A stretch of DNA of 64,000 nucleotides from Parvibaculum sp. (GCF_019635935.1 NZ_JAHBYN010000001.1:1054001-1118000); one strand, 5' to 3'; shown: positions 51,701-60,504, counted from the first letter of the stretch. Notes: generated by a model not told the origin, from the sequence alone. Numbers and translations are program-made.

Positions 51701-52317
51701 TTTGCCGCCAGGTCCTTCTGCAGATACTGGAAGCGCGCCCAGGCCGCGTCGCGCTCCTCGGCCGCAACGTTGCGCTTCAGGATTTCACTGAGCACCGTCG
51801 CCGAGGGGCGGCCATCGCGCGTCCAGTTCCCGACTTCGCCGGGTGCGAGATCGCGGATCGCGTTGAGCAGCGGATCGCCGAAATCATGCGGGGCCGATTC
51901 CTGCGGCTCTTCGTCAGCGAAGCGGGTGAAAAGATCGTCTTCCGGCGCGTCATCGAAGAGCGCCTCGAGCGCCGCGTCGCGCTCCGCGACCGGCACCGGA
52001 AAACCGAGACGATGCGCGAGCCAGTAGATCGACGGCCGGCCGTCCGGCGTGAAGGCTTCGTTGTCGACACTCTCCGAGGCCGCCGCCCGCAAGGCGGCGC
52101 GGATCGCCGCCTCCCGCGCGGCATCGTCGAGTGGTGCCGCTTCGAGAACAGGGGCGGCGCCGTCCTCGGGCCAGGCCGCGATGCGGCGGCCGACCAGATC
52201 CTCGGCTTCGGCGCGGGAAGCCCCAAAGCTTTCGCCCGGCGCGATCTTCTTGCCGTCGCGATGCAGCGTCTCGCGCGCGACAAGCTCGACCGCCGCGCCT
52301 TTTCTGTTCTTGTCCAT
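51697..52317 (-). CDS. Head-module protein with repeated unit
   Basis: A 206-residue protein with two copies of a unit of the form T.DGRPS...L...L...V...ERDAA...F, at about residues 90-125 and 165-200. The N-terminus resembles short SH3-like segments (HRDGKKIAPGESF). It lies between the capsid and connector genes, where lambda has FI. The ATG follows AGGAG; a GTG three codons earlier is less likely. Confidence 0.7.
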   Translation of the reverse strand: MDKNRKGAAVELVARETLHRDGKKIAPGESFGASRAEAEDLVGRRIAAWPEDGAAPVLEAAPLDDAAREAAIRAALRAAASESVDNEAFTPDGRPSIYWLAHRLGFPVPVAERDAALEALFDDAPEDDLFTRFADEEPQESAPHDFGDPLLNAIRDLAPGEVGNWTRDGRPSATVLSEILKRNVAAEERDAAWARFQYLQKDLAAK

Positions 52318-52357
52318 GACGGACACTCCTGTGAAGAGGGAAAGAGGGCGTCACCGC

Positions 52358-52382
52358 ACCCGGCGCACGGCGTGCGCCGGGT
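52358..52382. repeat. Perfect 11-bp palindrome hairpin after the capsid gene
   Basis: ACCCGGCGCAC and GTGCGCCGGGT pair around GGC, 24 bp beyond the capsid stop. The core GGCGCACGGCGTGCGCC recurs at four more places in the prophage. It may protect or trim the capsid mRNA. Confidence 0.7.
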
Positions 52383-52405
52383 GTCGATCGACGGGCGGGC
52401 TGGCG

Positions 52406-53431
52406 TCAGCGGACGCGGGCGCGGAAGCTCGCATTGGGCCGCGACGGGATCACCAGCGGCGCCGACTGCGTCATGGCGAATTCCAGCGGCGGATCGTTCT
52501 CGACCCAGTTCTTGGGGAAGAGTTCCATCGCCGCGAGGCCGGCCTGCGGGTCCTGGATCGCCCCATGCGCCTGCACGCCCTCGATGTCGCTGCCGCCCAT
52601 CAGCACCGTATGATCGGCCAGCAGCTTTTGCGGCGCACCGGCTTCGTCTTCGTAGATCTCCTGATAGACGAAGAAATCGAAGTCGCCGACATTGCCGACA
52701 TAACGCGCGCCTTCCCTCGACAGCGAGATCGGCCCGAGTTCGACGTTGCCGCTGGCCTGGCGCCGGTTGTCGAGCAGCTTCTGGAAGTCCTCATCCTTGC
52801 GGGCGAGCTTCCAGGCCTTGGGGTCCATCACGACATCCGTGACGACGGCGCCGGAATGGCCCTGCACCGTCTCGGCCCAGCTCTCGATCGTGTCCATGAC
52901 CTTGACGCCGGTTTCGCCCCAGCGGTCGCCCGAGGTCAGTGCCACCGTCAGATCGGTGTGCCGGCCGAAATCGACCTCGACCTTGGGATAGTCCTCGCCC
53001 TCGACATCGTATTTGCCGGCGTCAAGCGCGCCCGCCGCCATCCATTCCTTGCGCCGCAGCACTTCCTCGGCATGATCCTCCAGCGCCTCCATGACGGCGA
53101 GATCGTGCCGCATGTCCGGCGTCAGCTCGCCGGCATAGCGCTCGCCGGGGCGGCGGCGGAAGGCGCCGGTGATCTTGATCGGCGTCTTCGGCTTCACATA
53201 GGCGGGTTTGAACGTCTTGGTGACGAAGCCCCTTTCCTTGCGCGGCTTGCCGGCGACATAGGGCGAGACGAAGGGCGCCAGCTTGCGCCCGCCGGTCAGC
53301 ACGTCGAAGTCGATCACCTCGGTGTCGAAGGTCTGGATTTCGGGGAAGAAGCGGTCGAGAAGAAAGCTCCGCGGGCGGCGCAGATCCTCGACAAGCTTCA
53401 CAAGCTGTCGCGTTGTGAACACATCGGTCAT
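52406..53431 (-). CDS. Major capsid protein, lambda E family
   Basis: A 341-residue protein with the E-family N-terminus (MTDVFTTRQLVKLVEDLRR...FLLDRFFP) and central RRRPGERYAGELTPDMRHDLAVMEALEDHAEEVLRRKEWMAA. It builds the icosahedral head with the decoration protein made by the upstream gene. GGAGACTGCC precedes the start; the longer frame upstream is rejected. Confidence 0.9.
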   Translation of the reverse strand: MTDVFTTRQLVKLVEDLRRPRSFLLDRFFPEIQTFDTEVIDFDVLTGGRKLAPFVSPYVAGKPRKERGFVTKTFKPAYVKPKTPIKITGAFRRRPGERYAGELTPDMRHDLAVMEALEDHAEEVLRRKEWMAAGALDAGKYDVEGEDYPKVEVDFGRHTDLTVALTSGDRWGETGVKVMDTIESWAETVQGHSGAVVTDVVMDPKAWKLARKDEDFQKLLDNRRQASGNVELGPISLSREGARYVGNVGDFDFFVYQEIYEDEAGAPQKLLADHTVLMGGSDIEGVQAHGAIQDPQAGLAAMELFPKNWVENDPPLEFAMTQSAPLVIPSRPNASFRARVR

Positions 53432-53513
53432 GGCAGTCTCCATGGTCGCGCGCGCCGCCGCAGCGGAGGCCGACAGTTGAAAGGCAAGTGATGAAAAGGA
53501 AAACGCGCGGCCG

Positions 53514-54179
53514 TCAGGCGGCGGCGCGCAGGAAGATCGGCGTGCCCAGCCAGGCCGATGCGAGTGTCGCTTCGGTGTGGCCGGTATCGGCGAGGTCGAG
53601 CAGGTTCGGATCGAACTGGCCCGAGATATAGCCGGGCGCATCGATGGCGCCCGCGGTGGCATCGGCCGGCGCGGCGAGGATCGCCACCGGATTCTGCGAG
53701 CCGTCGCTGGCGGTCGTCAGCGACTTGACGGCGCCGCCCGAGCCGGCGGCCACCGTGATGTCGAAACCGTCGCCGACGATGAAATCGGTGCTGCCGTCGG
53801 TGACGGCGAACTTGATCTCGTTGGCGAAAGTCCCGGAAGCGCCGGAGCCCGAAAAGGACACGGTGCCGATGTCGCGGCCGCGCGGGTCGCGTACCTGGAA
53901 CGTCGCTTCATGGGTGTCGGCCGCGACGCAGCGCGCGGTATAGACGCCCGCCTGGCAGTTGGCGAGGCGCGGCGTCGTCGCGTCGACGACCAGCGTGCCG
54001 TTGCCGGTGTTGCCGCCATCCTTCGCCGCCGAAGCCACGGCGCCGAGCAGCACCAGGCCGAGCACCGTGCCCCGCTTCAGATTGCCGGCGAGGATGTTGA
54101 AGGGCTTGTGGACCAGCGGAAAGTCGCCGGTGATCAGATTGTCCCTTGTCAGGGTCGCGGATTCGGTGAGGCCTTCCAT
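53514..54179 (-). CDS. Head decoration protein, D-like
   Basis: A 221-residue protein. The ends match the lambda D-type decoration family (SATLTRDNLITGDFPLVHKPFNILAG... and the final LASAWLGTPIFL), with about 80 residues inserted in the middle (VYTARCVAADTHEATFQV...), so it is about twice lambda D in length. It should trimerise on the capsid and stabilise it. Confidence 0.82.
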   Translation of the reverse strand: MEGLTESATLTRDNLITGDFPLVHKPFNILAGNLKRGTVLGLVLLGAVASAAKDGGNTGNGTLVVDATTPRLANCQAGVYTARCVAADTHEATFQVRDPRGRDIGTVSFSGSGASGTFANEIKFAVTDGSTDFIVGDGFDITVAAGSGGAVKSLTTASDGSQNPVAILAAPADATAGAIDAPGYISGQFDPNLLDLADTGHTEATLASAWLGTPIFLRAAA

Positions 54180-54220
54180 GGCGCTCTCCTTTCAGTCAGG
54201 GGTTTCGATGGGGAGAAAGC

Positions 54221-54256
54221 CGGCGCGGTCGCGAGCGTTCGTCCGCGACCGGGCCG
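54221..54256. repeat. Stop-proximal hairpin element 9
   Basis: GGTCGCG (54227-54233) pairs with CGCGACC (54244-54250) around AGCGTTCGTC. It is a short copy about 10 bp beyond the stop of the scaffold-like gene. Confidence 0.75.
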
Positions 54257-54266
54257 CAAACAAGCC

Positions 54267-54842
54267 TCAGTCCTTGAGGCCGCGCGAGGCGCGATAGGTG
54301 CTGGAGACGGCGGCGACGCGCTTGTCCGCCGCCGCCGGCGCGGCGGGGCCGATTTCGGGATCGCGCGCCGCCATGCCGGCGAGGCGGCCGGCGCCTTTCG
54401 GCGATGCCGCCAGCGCCTTGACGGCCGCCTCGACACTCATGTCGGTGTTCATCGCCAGCGACAGTGCCAGCTCGCCCCGGCCGGTGGCGGCCTTGTCGCC
54501 GAGAATGCCGGCGATGCGCGCGCGTTCGGCCTTGGCGCCGGCCGCGCGGGCGGCGGCAACGCGCTGCTTGACGCTTTTGGGCTTGGCCGCTTTCGCGTCC
54601 TTCTCCTTGTCGTCGCCCTCGGCGTCCTCTTCGTCGTCGTCGCCCTCGGCGTCCTTCTCCTTGTCGTCGCCCTCGGCGTCTTCGTCGTCGTCGCCCTCGG
54701 CGTCCGGATCGTCGTCATCCGTTTCGGCGCCGGTGTCCTTGTCTTCGTCTTCCTCTTCGGCCTTGACCTTGCCGGCGGCCGGCTTCTTCGGCTTCTTGCC
54801 GGCCTCGGCGCCGCCGAAGAGATGCGCGAAATTGAATTTCAT
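54267..54842 (-). CDS. Acidic scaffold-like head protein
   Basis: A 191-residue protein. Residues 17-85 are a low-complexity Asp/Glu/Lys stretch with repeats of the type DAEGDD and DKEKDAEGDD, followed by a helical Ala/Arg/Lys C-terminus (RVAAARAAGAKAERARIAG). Place after the protease gene and before the decoration gene, and the charged helical make-up, suggest a scaffold protein like lambda Nu3, here encoded separately. AGGAACG precedes the start. Confidence 0.7.
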   Translation of the reverse strand: MKFNFAHLFGGAEAGKKPKKPAAGKVKAEEEDEDKDTGAETDDDDPDAEGDDDEDAEGDDKEKDAEGDDDEEDAEGDDKEKDAKAAKPKSVKQRVAAARAAGAKAERARIAGILGDKAATGRGELALSLAMNTDMSVEAAVKALAASPKGAGRLAGMAARDPEIGPAAPAAADKRVAAVSSTYRASRGLKD

Positions 54843-54867
54843 CGGATCGTTCCTTTCGGGAAAGCCG

Positions 54868-55710
54868 CTACGCGGCGTTGACATGAGCGGCGAAGGCCGC
54901 GAAGGCATCGGCGGGCGACAGGACCGCGTCCGCCAGGCCGAGGGTGAGAGCCTCGGCAAGCTGCGCCGGGCCTGAATAGGTGCGGGCTTCGGTCGCCAGC
55001 ACCTGGTCGAGCGACGGCGCCCTGGGCGCGCCGGCGCGGTTACGCACCACCGTCGCGGCAAAGAGCTGCCGCAGATCCTCCAGCTCGGCTTCGACGCGCA
55101 CGCGCACATCGTCGGGCAGCGCTTCATAGGGATTGCCGTCCGTCTTGTGCTCGCCGGCTTTCAGCAGTGTGATCTTGTCGCCGACCTTCTCGAGCCAGCC
55201 CGACATGTCGACATGCATCGTCACGACGCCGATCGAGCCGAGGCCGCCGGTGCGCGGCACGGCGATGCTGTCCGCCGTCGAGGCGACCGCATAACCTGCG
55301 CTGTAGGCTTCCTCGGAGAGGATGGCGACGACGGGCTTGCCCGATGCCTTTTTGGCCGCAAGGGCGAAGTCGCAGAGATCGAAACAGCCGGCGACCATGC
55401 CGCCATAGGAATCGACATCGAGCGCAATGCCACGGACATCGGCGTCTTGATGTGCGCCGGCGAGCTGCCAGCGCAGGGCGTCATAACCAGTGACGTAAGA
55501 GCTGCCCCACCATCCGAGCTTGTCGATCAGTGCGCCCTGCACGCCGATGATGGCAATGCCCTCGGCCAGCGCATAAGGCCGCGCTTCGCCCCCGGCGTCG
55601 CCGATCTGCATCAGCTTGTGTCCGGCGGGGTCAGCGGCGACCGCCAGCGCCGCCGGCAGCGAGCGTGCGAAGCGCTGCGGCATCATCATCGGCAGCAATC
55701 CGGATTTCAT
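54868..55710 (-). CDS. S49-family head maturation protease
   Basis: A 280-residue SppA/ClpP-fold serine peptidase like lambda C. VDSYGGMV and EEAYSAGYAVASTADSI (likely Ser nucleophile in SAGYA) and GSIGVV match the family; a catalytic Lys probably lies about 50 residues later. It should cut scaffold and portal during head maturation. The start overlaps the portal stop (ATGA). Confidence 0.85.
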   Translation of the reverse strand: MKSGLLPMMMPQRFARSLPAALAVAADPAGHKLMQIGDAGGEARPYALAEGIAIIGVQGALIDKLGWWGSSYVTGYDALRWQLAGAHQDADVRGIALDVDSYGGMVAGCFDLCDFALAAKKASGKPVVAILSEEAYSAGYAVASTADSIAVPRTGGLGSIGVVTMHVDMSGWLEKVGDKITLLKAGEHKTDGNPYEALPDDVRVRVEAELEDLRQLFAATVVRNRAGAPRAPSLDQVLATEARTYSGPAQLAEALTLGLADAVLSPADAFAAFAAHVNAA

Positions 55711-57317
55711 TGTGTCGCCTCGCTTTCGCGTTCGCGGGTCTCGTCGTCGCCGCCCGATTGCAGCGCCACCGCCTGGCCCCATTCCGGAATCGGCAGGTCG
55801 AGTTCCTTCATCACCGCCAGCTCCCGCTGGCGCTGCTCCAGCGTCTCTTCCCAGTCGAGGCCCTGTTCGGCGTTCTCGTGCTCGAGCGTCGAGAAGCCGG
55901 CCTCCATGCGCAGCTGCGCGCCCTGGGCCTCTTTGACCGGGTCGACCCAGCCGCGCGGCGGGCCGATCCATTTGCAGTCGAGATAGGCGAACGGCATCTC
56001 TTCAAAGGACGGCGCGCCCGGCGGCGTCTCGAGATAGCCGCGCTCGAAGGCCTCTTCCATCCAGGCCATGTAATGCGGCATCACCGCGCCGGCCGCGAAG
56101 CGCGAACGCCGCGCAACGATGAAACGCCAGACCTCGACCAGCGCCGCGCGCGCCGAGGAATAGTTTGTTTTGCTCCAGTCCATGGCGAGCTGCTCATAGG
56201 AGAGCCCCATGGCGCCGGCGATGTTGCGCAGGCAGGCCGTTTCGAAAGCGGCGAAGGCGACGGACGGGCGCGTCGCCTGCGGCATCGTCACCGTCTCGCC
56301 GGGCGCCAGCGTGTTGAGGCGCACGCCGTCGAGACGCAGGCCGGTTGCCTTGTGCGTTTCGGTGCGCAGCAGCTGGTACTGCTCGAGCTTGTCGAGGTTC
56401 ATCGACTCGAGCACTTCATCGGCCGAGAAGGGCGTTTCGAGGAACGCCGCCAGCACCGCATTGAGGATCGCGGCCTGCAGCTCGGCAACGTCGTAGCGCG
56501 AGAGCATGCGGAACTTCGCCAGCACCGGCGCGAGCGGTGACACGGGCCGCGTCTCGCCGGCACGGGAGGGCTCGAAATCGTGAATGACGATCGGCCGGCC
56601 CCAATCGGTCTCGCGCTCCACCGCGTCCCAGCGCGCGGCCGAGGCGCCGCGCCACATCTCGCCCGGATGCGCCGAGCGGATGTGATAGGCGATCGCCGCG
56701 CCGTCGCTGTCGAGTTCGACGCCGCCGCGCAGAAATTCCGTGTCGCTGCGCCAGTTCGGATTGGACAGGCGGTCGGGATCGATCACCTGCTCGCAGGTCG
56801 CGAACATGCCGCCGCGCTCGCGCCAGCGCATGACCGACAGGCTCTCGCCGTCGATCACGCGATGCCGGAACTTCAGCGCCAGCAGCCCGGCGAAGTCGAG
56901 CTTGCGTTCGAGATCGACATAGCGCCGCGGGTCGTGGGCGTGGCCGCGCCACAAGGACTCGACGCGCTCGGCAAATTCGCGCGCCCATTCCTTTGTCTGG
57001 CCGAGCGCGAACCAGTCCGGCTTCGACGACAGACGCCAGCCGCCCCCGATCGCCGCGTCGACCAGCTTCTGCACGCCCGACGACGCCCAGCCGTCATTGC
57101 GCGCCAGGTCGTGAACGCGCGCCGCGATGCGCTCGCGCTCGATGCTGTTGGCGCTGTCGGCGCTTTCGAGGCGCGGCATCCATTGCTCGACCGAGACGTC
57201 CGTTGTCGAGGCCGCCGTATAGGCGCTCAACGGCCAGCCCTGGGCGCCGGTCGCCGCAGCGCGCGGCAGCCGCATCGGCCGGCCGTGACGATCTGTGATC
57301 GAGGAGAGGCGCGCCAT
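55707..57317 (-). CDS. Phage portal protein, lambda B family
   Basis: A 536-residue protein with family segments RNDGWASSGVQKLVDAAIGGGWRL, GESLSVMRW and NYSSARAALVEVWRF. It forms the dodecameric channel for DNA packaging. Its ATG shares a base with the gpW stop. The Glu-rich C-terminus (DDETRERESEATQ) overlaps the protease start. Confidence 0.9.
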   Translation of the reverse strand: MARLSSITDRHGRPMRLPRAAATGAQGWPLSAYTAASTTDVSVEQWMPRLESADSANSIERERIAARVHDLARNDGWASSGVQKLVDAAIGGGWRLSSKPDWFALGQTKEWAREFAERVESLWRGHAHDPRRYVDLERKLDFAGLLALKFRHRVIDGESLSVMRWRERGGMFATCEQVIDPDRLSNPNWRSDTEFLRGGVELDSDGAAIAYHIRSAHPGEMWRGASAARWDAVERETDWGRPIVIHDFEPSRAGETRPVSPLAPVLAKFRMLSRYDVAELQAAILNAVLAAFLETPFSADEVLESMNLDKLEQYQLLRTETHKATGLRLDGVRLNTLAPGETVTMPQATRPSVAFAAFETACLRNIAGAMGLSYEQLAMDWSKTNYSSARAALVEVWRFIVARRSRFAAGAVMPHYMAWMEEAFERGYLETPPGAPSFEEMPFAYLDCKWIGPPRGWVDPVKEAQGAQLRMEAGFSTLEHENAEQGLDWEETLEQRQRELAVMKELDLPIPEWGQAVALQSGGDDETRERESEATQ

Positions 57318-57520
57318 CAGTAGAGCACCCGGATGCTGCGCGCCCGCGGCGCGATTTTCGACCGCAGCTGCGCGATATAGGCGTCGAGGCGCGTCACGTC
57401 GGCGGCGGCATATTTGACGCTCTCGCCATCCGCCGTGCGGATCTCGGCCTCGAGCGTGCCGGTCAGCAGGCGATGACGGGCGGCCTCGGCCTCCGCCAGC
57501 AATTCCGCATTCGTCGCCAT
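57317..57520 (-). CDS. Head-tail joining protein gpW
   Basis: A 67-residue protein (AELLAEAEAARHRLLTGTLEAE...LDAYIAQLRSKI) with the helix-beta-helix pattern of gpW, which fills the portal after packaging. Lambda keeps the same order of terminase, W and portal. Confidence 0.87.
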   Translation of the reverse strand: MATNAELLAEAEAARHRLLTGTLEAEIRTADGESVKYAAADVTRLDAYIAQLRSKIAPRARSIRVLY

Positions 57521-57543
57521 GGGGGCTCCGTTCGGTTCGGGAC

Positions 57544-57560
57544 GGCGCACGGCGTGCGCC
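57544..57560. repeat. Palindrome GGCGCACGGCGTGCGCC
   Basis: A 17-bp palindrome between gpW and the tRNA, 6 bp from the tRNA 3' end on the coding strand. Other copies or near copies: 38702-38718 (GCC centre), 45620-45636, inside 52358-52382, and a partial one near 61335-61350. Confidence 0.6.
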
Positions 57561-57566
57561 ATTGAT

Positions 57567-57641
57567 TGGTTGCGGGGGCCAGGTTCGAACTGGCGACCTC
57601 CGGCTTATGAGACCGGCGAGCTACCGCTGCTCCACCCCACA
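57567..57641 (-). tRNA. tRNA with CAT anticodon, initiator-like
   Basis: A full cloverleaf reads on the minus strand: acceptor TGTGGGG/CCCCGCA (one T-G), D stem GAGC/GCTC, anticodon stem CCGGT/GCCGG with loop CTCATAA, T arm GCCAG-TTCGAAC-CTGGC, and encoded CCA. A11-T24 in the D stem is the bacterial initiator signature, but position 1 pairs with A72 and the third GC pair of the anticodon stem is T-G. It starts 2 nt after the terminase stop, inside the late operon. Confidence 0.88.
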
Positions 57642-57643
57642 GA

Positions 57644-59704
57644 TCAGGAATTCAGCGCTTGCGCCGCGCGCCGCATCGTCTCGAGATATTTTTCGCGCGC
57701 CGCCTTGCCGCCGGCATCGTCGCCGGGCTTCGGCGACCAGAAGCGCGCCAGATCCGCCTGCAACTCTTCCGGCGCGTCCATGCGCTTGGCGATCAGCCGC
57801 TGCCATTGATCGCGCGTGTAGTGATCGAGGCCCATGTGATAGGCCATCGCCCGAGCGATCACCCAGATGTCGAGCTGCTCGTTGGGCTGATCCTTGGGCT
57901 TGACCCATTCGCGCCGCGAACCGCCATCGCGCTTTTCGCGCAGAACCAACGATTCCGCCGTCAGCTGCTTGAAGAAATTCTCGTCGCAGACGTCCGGGAA
58001 GTGCCCGGCGCCAAGCGGCAACATGCCGCTGTCGTCGGGCCCGCCGATCGTCTTGCGCAAGCTGCCGTAAAGTTCGCTCTTCGCGGTGAAGGTGCCGACC
58101 GGCCAGAGCATCGCGCCGTGTTTCTCGCTCTTTCCGGATTGCTTGACATCGACGCGTTTCGGCAGGCCGAGGACCGGCTTGTTCCAGCCATCGCGGCCGT
58201 CGGTCGCCAGCACGTTCGGCCGGGCGCGGGCGTAATTGTAGACGCGCTGCGACTTGTAGCCGCTGTCGACGCCGGCGGCTTCGATCCCCCAGGCGCGGCC
58301 GAAGACATTTTCGTAGGTTCGGGCGCGGATCGTGTCGAGCGCGCGCCACGGTCCATCCGTGTCCGGGTCGCCTTCGATGATCCCGAAATCGACCAGCCAG
58401 TAGGAAAGCCCGACGCCCCAGGCATAGACCGCCCATTCGAGCCGGTTGACCTGGACGTCCGCGCCCATGGTGAGCACAAGGCCACCCAGCGGGATCGACT
58501 GCAGCCGGTAGGGCAGCACCGCCTTCAGCAGCTTGTCGTGATCGGGCGCTTCGCCCTTTTCCTCATGTGCCTCGCCCAGTACCTGCTGCGAGAAGACGCG
58601 TTCCTTCAGCGGCTTGCCCTTGGCCGCCAGATGCGCGTCGATCGCCTCTTCCCAGGCGACGAAGGGCGAATAGGCCTGCCATAAATGGAAGCCGGGCTGG
58701 CGGCCACCCGACCGGCGCGCCAGCCAGCGCTCGGTCTCTTCGGGCGCGAAATGCGGCGGCGGCGCCGGATTATCCTCCGTCCCCGGATAACACTTGATCC
58801 AGCGACCGAGCGCGACCATGCCGCGCTTGTCGCTGTGCTCAATGACGCAGCCATTGGCGGCGCAGACGAAATGCGCGCCGCGCCCGCTGCCGTCCGGGCC
58901 CGGCTTCAGGTTCTCGAAGCGCAGCAATTGCCGGTGACCGCAATGCGGGCACGGCACGTAATAGCGCCGCTGGTCCGAGGCATCAAAGCGATCGCTGATG
59001 CGGCACTCGCCGGCCATGCCCGGCGTCGATGACCAGAGCCGCTTGACGCCGCGCCGGGCCCAGGCCTTGGTGCGCGCGATGGCGAGGTCCAGCGGGTCGC
59101 CGCGCTTGTCGACATCGGCCGGCCATTCCGATATCTCGTCGCCCCAGAGGCGACGGACCGAAATCATCTGCAAGCCCTTCGACGACGTCGCGCCGGTGAT
59201 CTGCGCGAAGCCGCCGCGAAAGCGCTTGAAGGACGAGGTCGAGCCGGCCTCGTCGCGGCTCTTCTGCTCGGCCACCTTGTGCCGCAGCGCCGGCGTCGCG
59301 TCGATCGCCGGTTGCAGTTTGAGGCGGACGAACTTCTTGGCCTCATCCAGCGAGGGCAGCACGATCAGCATCGGCGCGGGGTCTTCGTCGGCGGTGAAGC
59401 CGAAGAAGTTCTCGCCCACCGATGTCTTGCCGGTCTGCGCCGACCATTTCAGCGTGACGTCGGTCGCGGGATGCGACGGCGACAGGCAGGCCATCGGTTC
59501 GCTCAGATACGGCGCCAGGTCGTTCGACCATTTCCCCGGGAAGGGCGAGCCGCTTTCGGCGGCGACATGGCGCTTGGCCTCGGACCAGCCGGCGACGCTG
59601 CGATCGGGCGGGGGGCGCAGGGAAGTCGCGAAGCTGCGGGCGACGATCTCACGGCCATGCGCGAGGCCGGGAAACTGCCTATGCAGGGTCTCCGCGTTCA
59701 GCAT
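57644..59704 (-). CDS. Terminase large subunit, GpA family
   Basis: A 686-residue packaging motor. The ATPase region includes KWSAQTGKTSV (Walker A) and RRLWGDEISEWP (Walker B). A CPHCGH...CAANGC zinc-ribbon lies mid-chain, and the nuclease part includes GADVQVNRLEWAVYAWG with metal-binding Asp. The start overlaps the small-subunit stop by 26 bp. Confidence 0.93.
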   Translation of the reverse strand: MLNAETLHRQFPGLAHGREIVARSFATSLRPPPDRSVAGWSEAKRHVAAESGSPFPGKWSNDLAPYLSEPMACLSPSHPATDVTLKWSAQTGKTSVGENFFGFTADEDPAPMLIVLPSLDEAKKFVRLKLQPAIDATPALRHKVAEQKSRDEAGSTSSFKRFRGGFAQITGATSSKGLQMISVRRLWGDEISEWPADVDKRGDPLDLAIARTKAWARRGVKRLWSSTPGMAGECRISDRFDASDQRRYYVPCPHCGHRQLLRFENLKPGPDGSGRGAHFVCAANGCVIEHSDKRGMVALGRWIKCYPGTEDNPAPPPHFAPEETERWLARRSGGRQPGFHLWQAYSPFVAWEEAIDAHLAAKGKPLKERVFSQQVLGEAHEEKGEAPDHDKLLKAVLPYRLQSIPLGGLVLTMGADVQVNRLEWAVYAWGVGLSYWLVDFGIIEGDPDTDGPWRALDTIRARTYENVFGRAWGIEAAGVDSGYKSQRVYNYARARPNVLATDGRDGWNKPVLGLPKRVDVKQSGKSEKHGAMLWPVGTFTAKSELYGSLRKTIGGPDDSGMLPLGAGHFPDVCDENFFKQLTAESLVLREKRDGGSRREWVKPKDQPNEQLDIWVIARAMAYHMGLDHYTRDQWQRLIAKRMDAPEELQADLARFWSPKPGDDAGGKAAREKYLETMRRAAQALNS

Positions 59705-60320
59705 CGTTCTCGAAGTCCTCGGCGAGCTTTGTCAGCGCCGCGCGGTTGGCATCGCGCAGTATCGTCGCCACCTCACCCGCGTCCGTCGTCGCGGCGAGCT
59801 TTTCGCAAAGGTCGAGATCGGGCGACATCAGCGCGTCGCGCAGCTTGGTCAGCGCCTCGCCCGTCGCCTGGTCGACTTCGGCCACCGGCGTCAGCGCGCC
59901 CAGTTCGACGGCTTCCTCGCGCTCGAGCCGGTTGAGTTTGATCAGCTCGGCGCGCGCCCGGAGGCGCGCCACCGTCTGATCCTGCGGCCCGGCCGGTTCC
60001 GCCTCGGCGGTGTCGTCGTCTTCCGTATCGTCGCGCGCGGCCGGCCGAAGCGGCGGGCGCGCTTCGTCGAACAGCCGGCCGGCGTGATTGCCGGTCATCA
60101 GCCGGTTGACGTTTTCGTCGCGGTGGCGGCGGAACTCTTCGAGGTCGAGCGCAATGCGGCCCGGCTCCCGCGCGTGGTTCAGCTCCGGATGCGTGTTGAG
60201 GTACCGCGTGATCGTCGAGCGGTGAAGGCCGAGGACGCGTGCCGCCTCGGCACCATCGACGATGTTGCGCCGTTGCGCCCCGTTGCGGCCGTCAGTTGCA
60301 GGGGGGTGAGGATGTTGCAT
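59679..60320 (-). CDS. Terminase small subunit, Nu1-like
   Basis: A 213-residue protein with an N-terminal DNA-binding winged helix (GAEAARVLGLHRSTITRYLN) and helical C-terminus. It should recognise the packaging (cos) site, probably in the gap just upstream. ATG at 60320 is preferred to a TTG one codon earlier; the ribosome site is weak. Confidence 0.82.
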   Translation of the reverse strand: MQHPHPPATDGRNGAQRRNIVDGAEAARVLGLHRSTITRYLNTHPELNHAREPGRIALDLEEFRRHRDENVNRLMTGNHAGRLFDEARPPLRPAARDDTEDDDTAEAEPAGPQDQTVARLRARAELIKLNRLEREEAVELGALTPVAEVDQATGEALTKLRDALMSPDLDLCEKLAATTDAGEVATILRDANRAALTKLAEDFENDAERGDPA

Positions 60321-60430
60321 CAAAAAACAAGCCTCGCACTAGCAAACCCGCGCGCCCTCGCCGCCCGTGTTGCGCTTTGGGCCGGGAAGGACCCGTCGAA
60401 GTTGCGCGGCGCAACACGCCGCCGGAAACG

Positions 60431-60460
60431 AAAACGCCCCGGCGGTTTCCCGTCGAGGCG
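60431..60460 (-). terminator. Terminator before the late operon
   Basis: On the minus strand CGCCTCGACGG and CCGCCGGGGCG pair (one mismatch, one G-U) around a GAAA tetraloop and are followed by TTTT. It lies between the 257-residue gene and terminase, where lambda has the Q-controlled terminator. The gap 60321-60504 also likely holds the late promoter or cos site, not identified. Confidence 0.75.
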
Positions 60461-60504
60461 CTTCGATTGCAGTGTGGCAATTTGCGACCGATTCGTGCGG
60501 CGGG

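Noticed and set aside
57567..57641. tRNA as the prophage attachment site
   Set aside because: It lies in the middle of the structural genes with phage genes on both sides, so it is not an att core.
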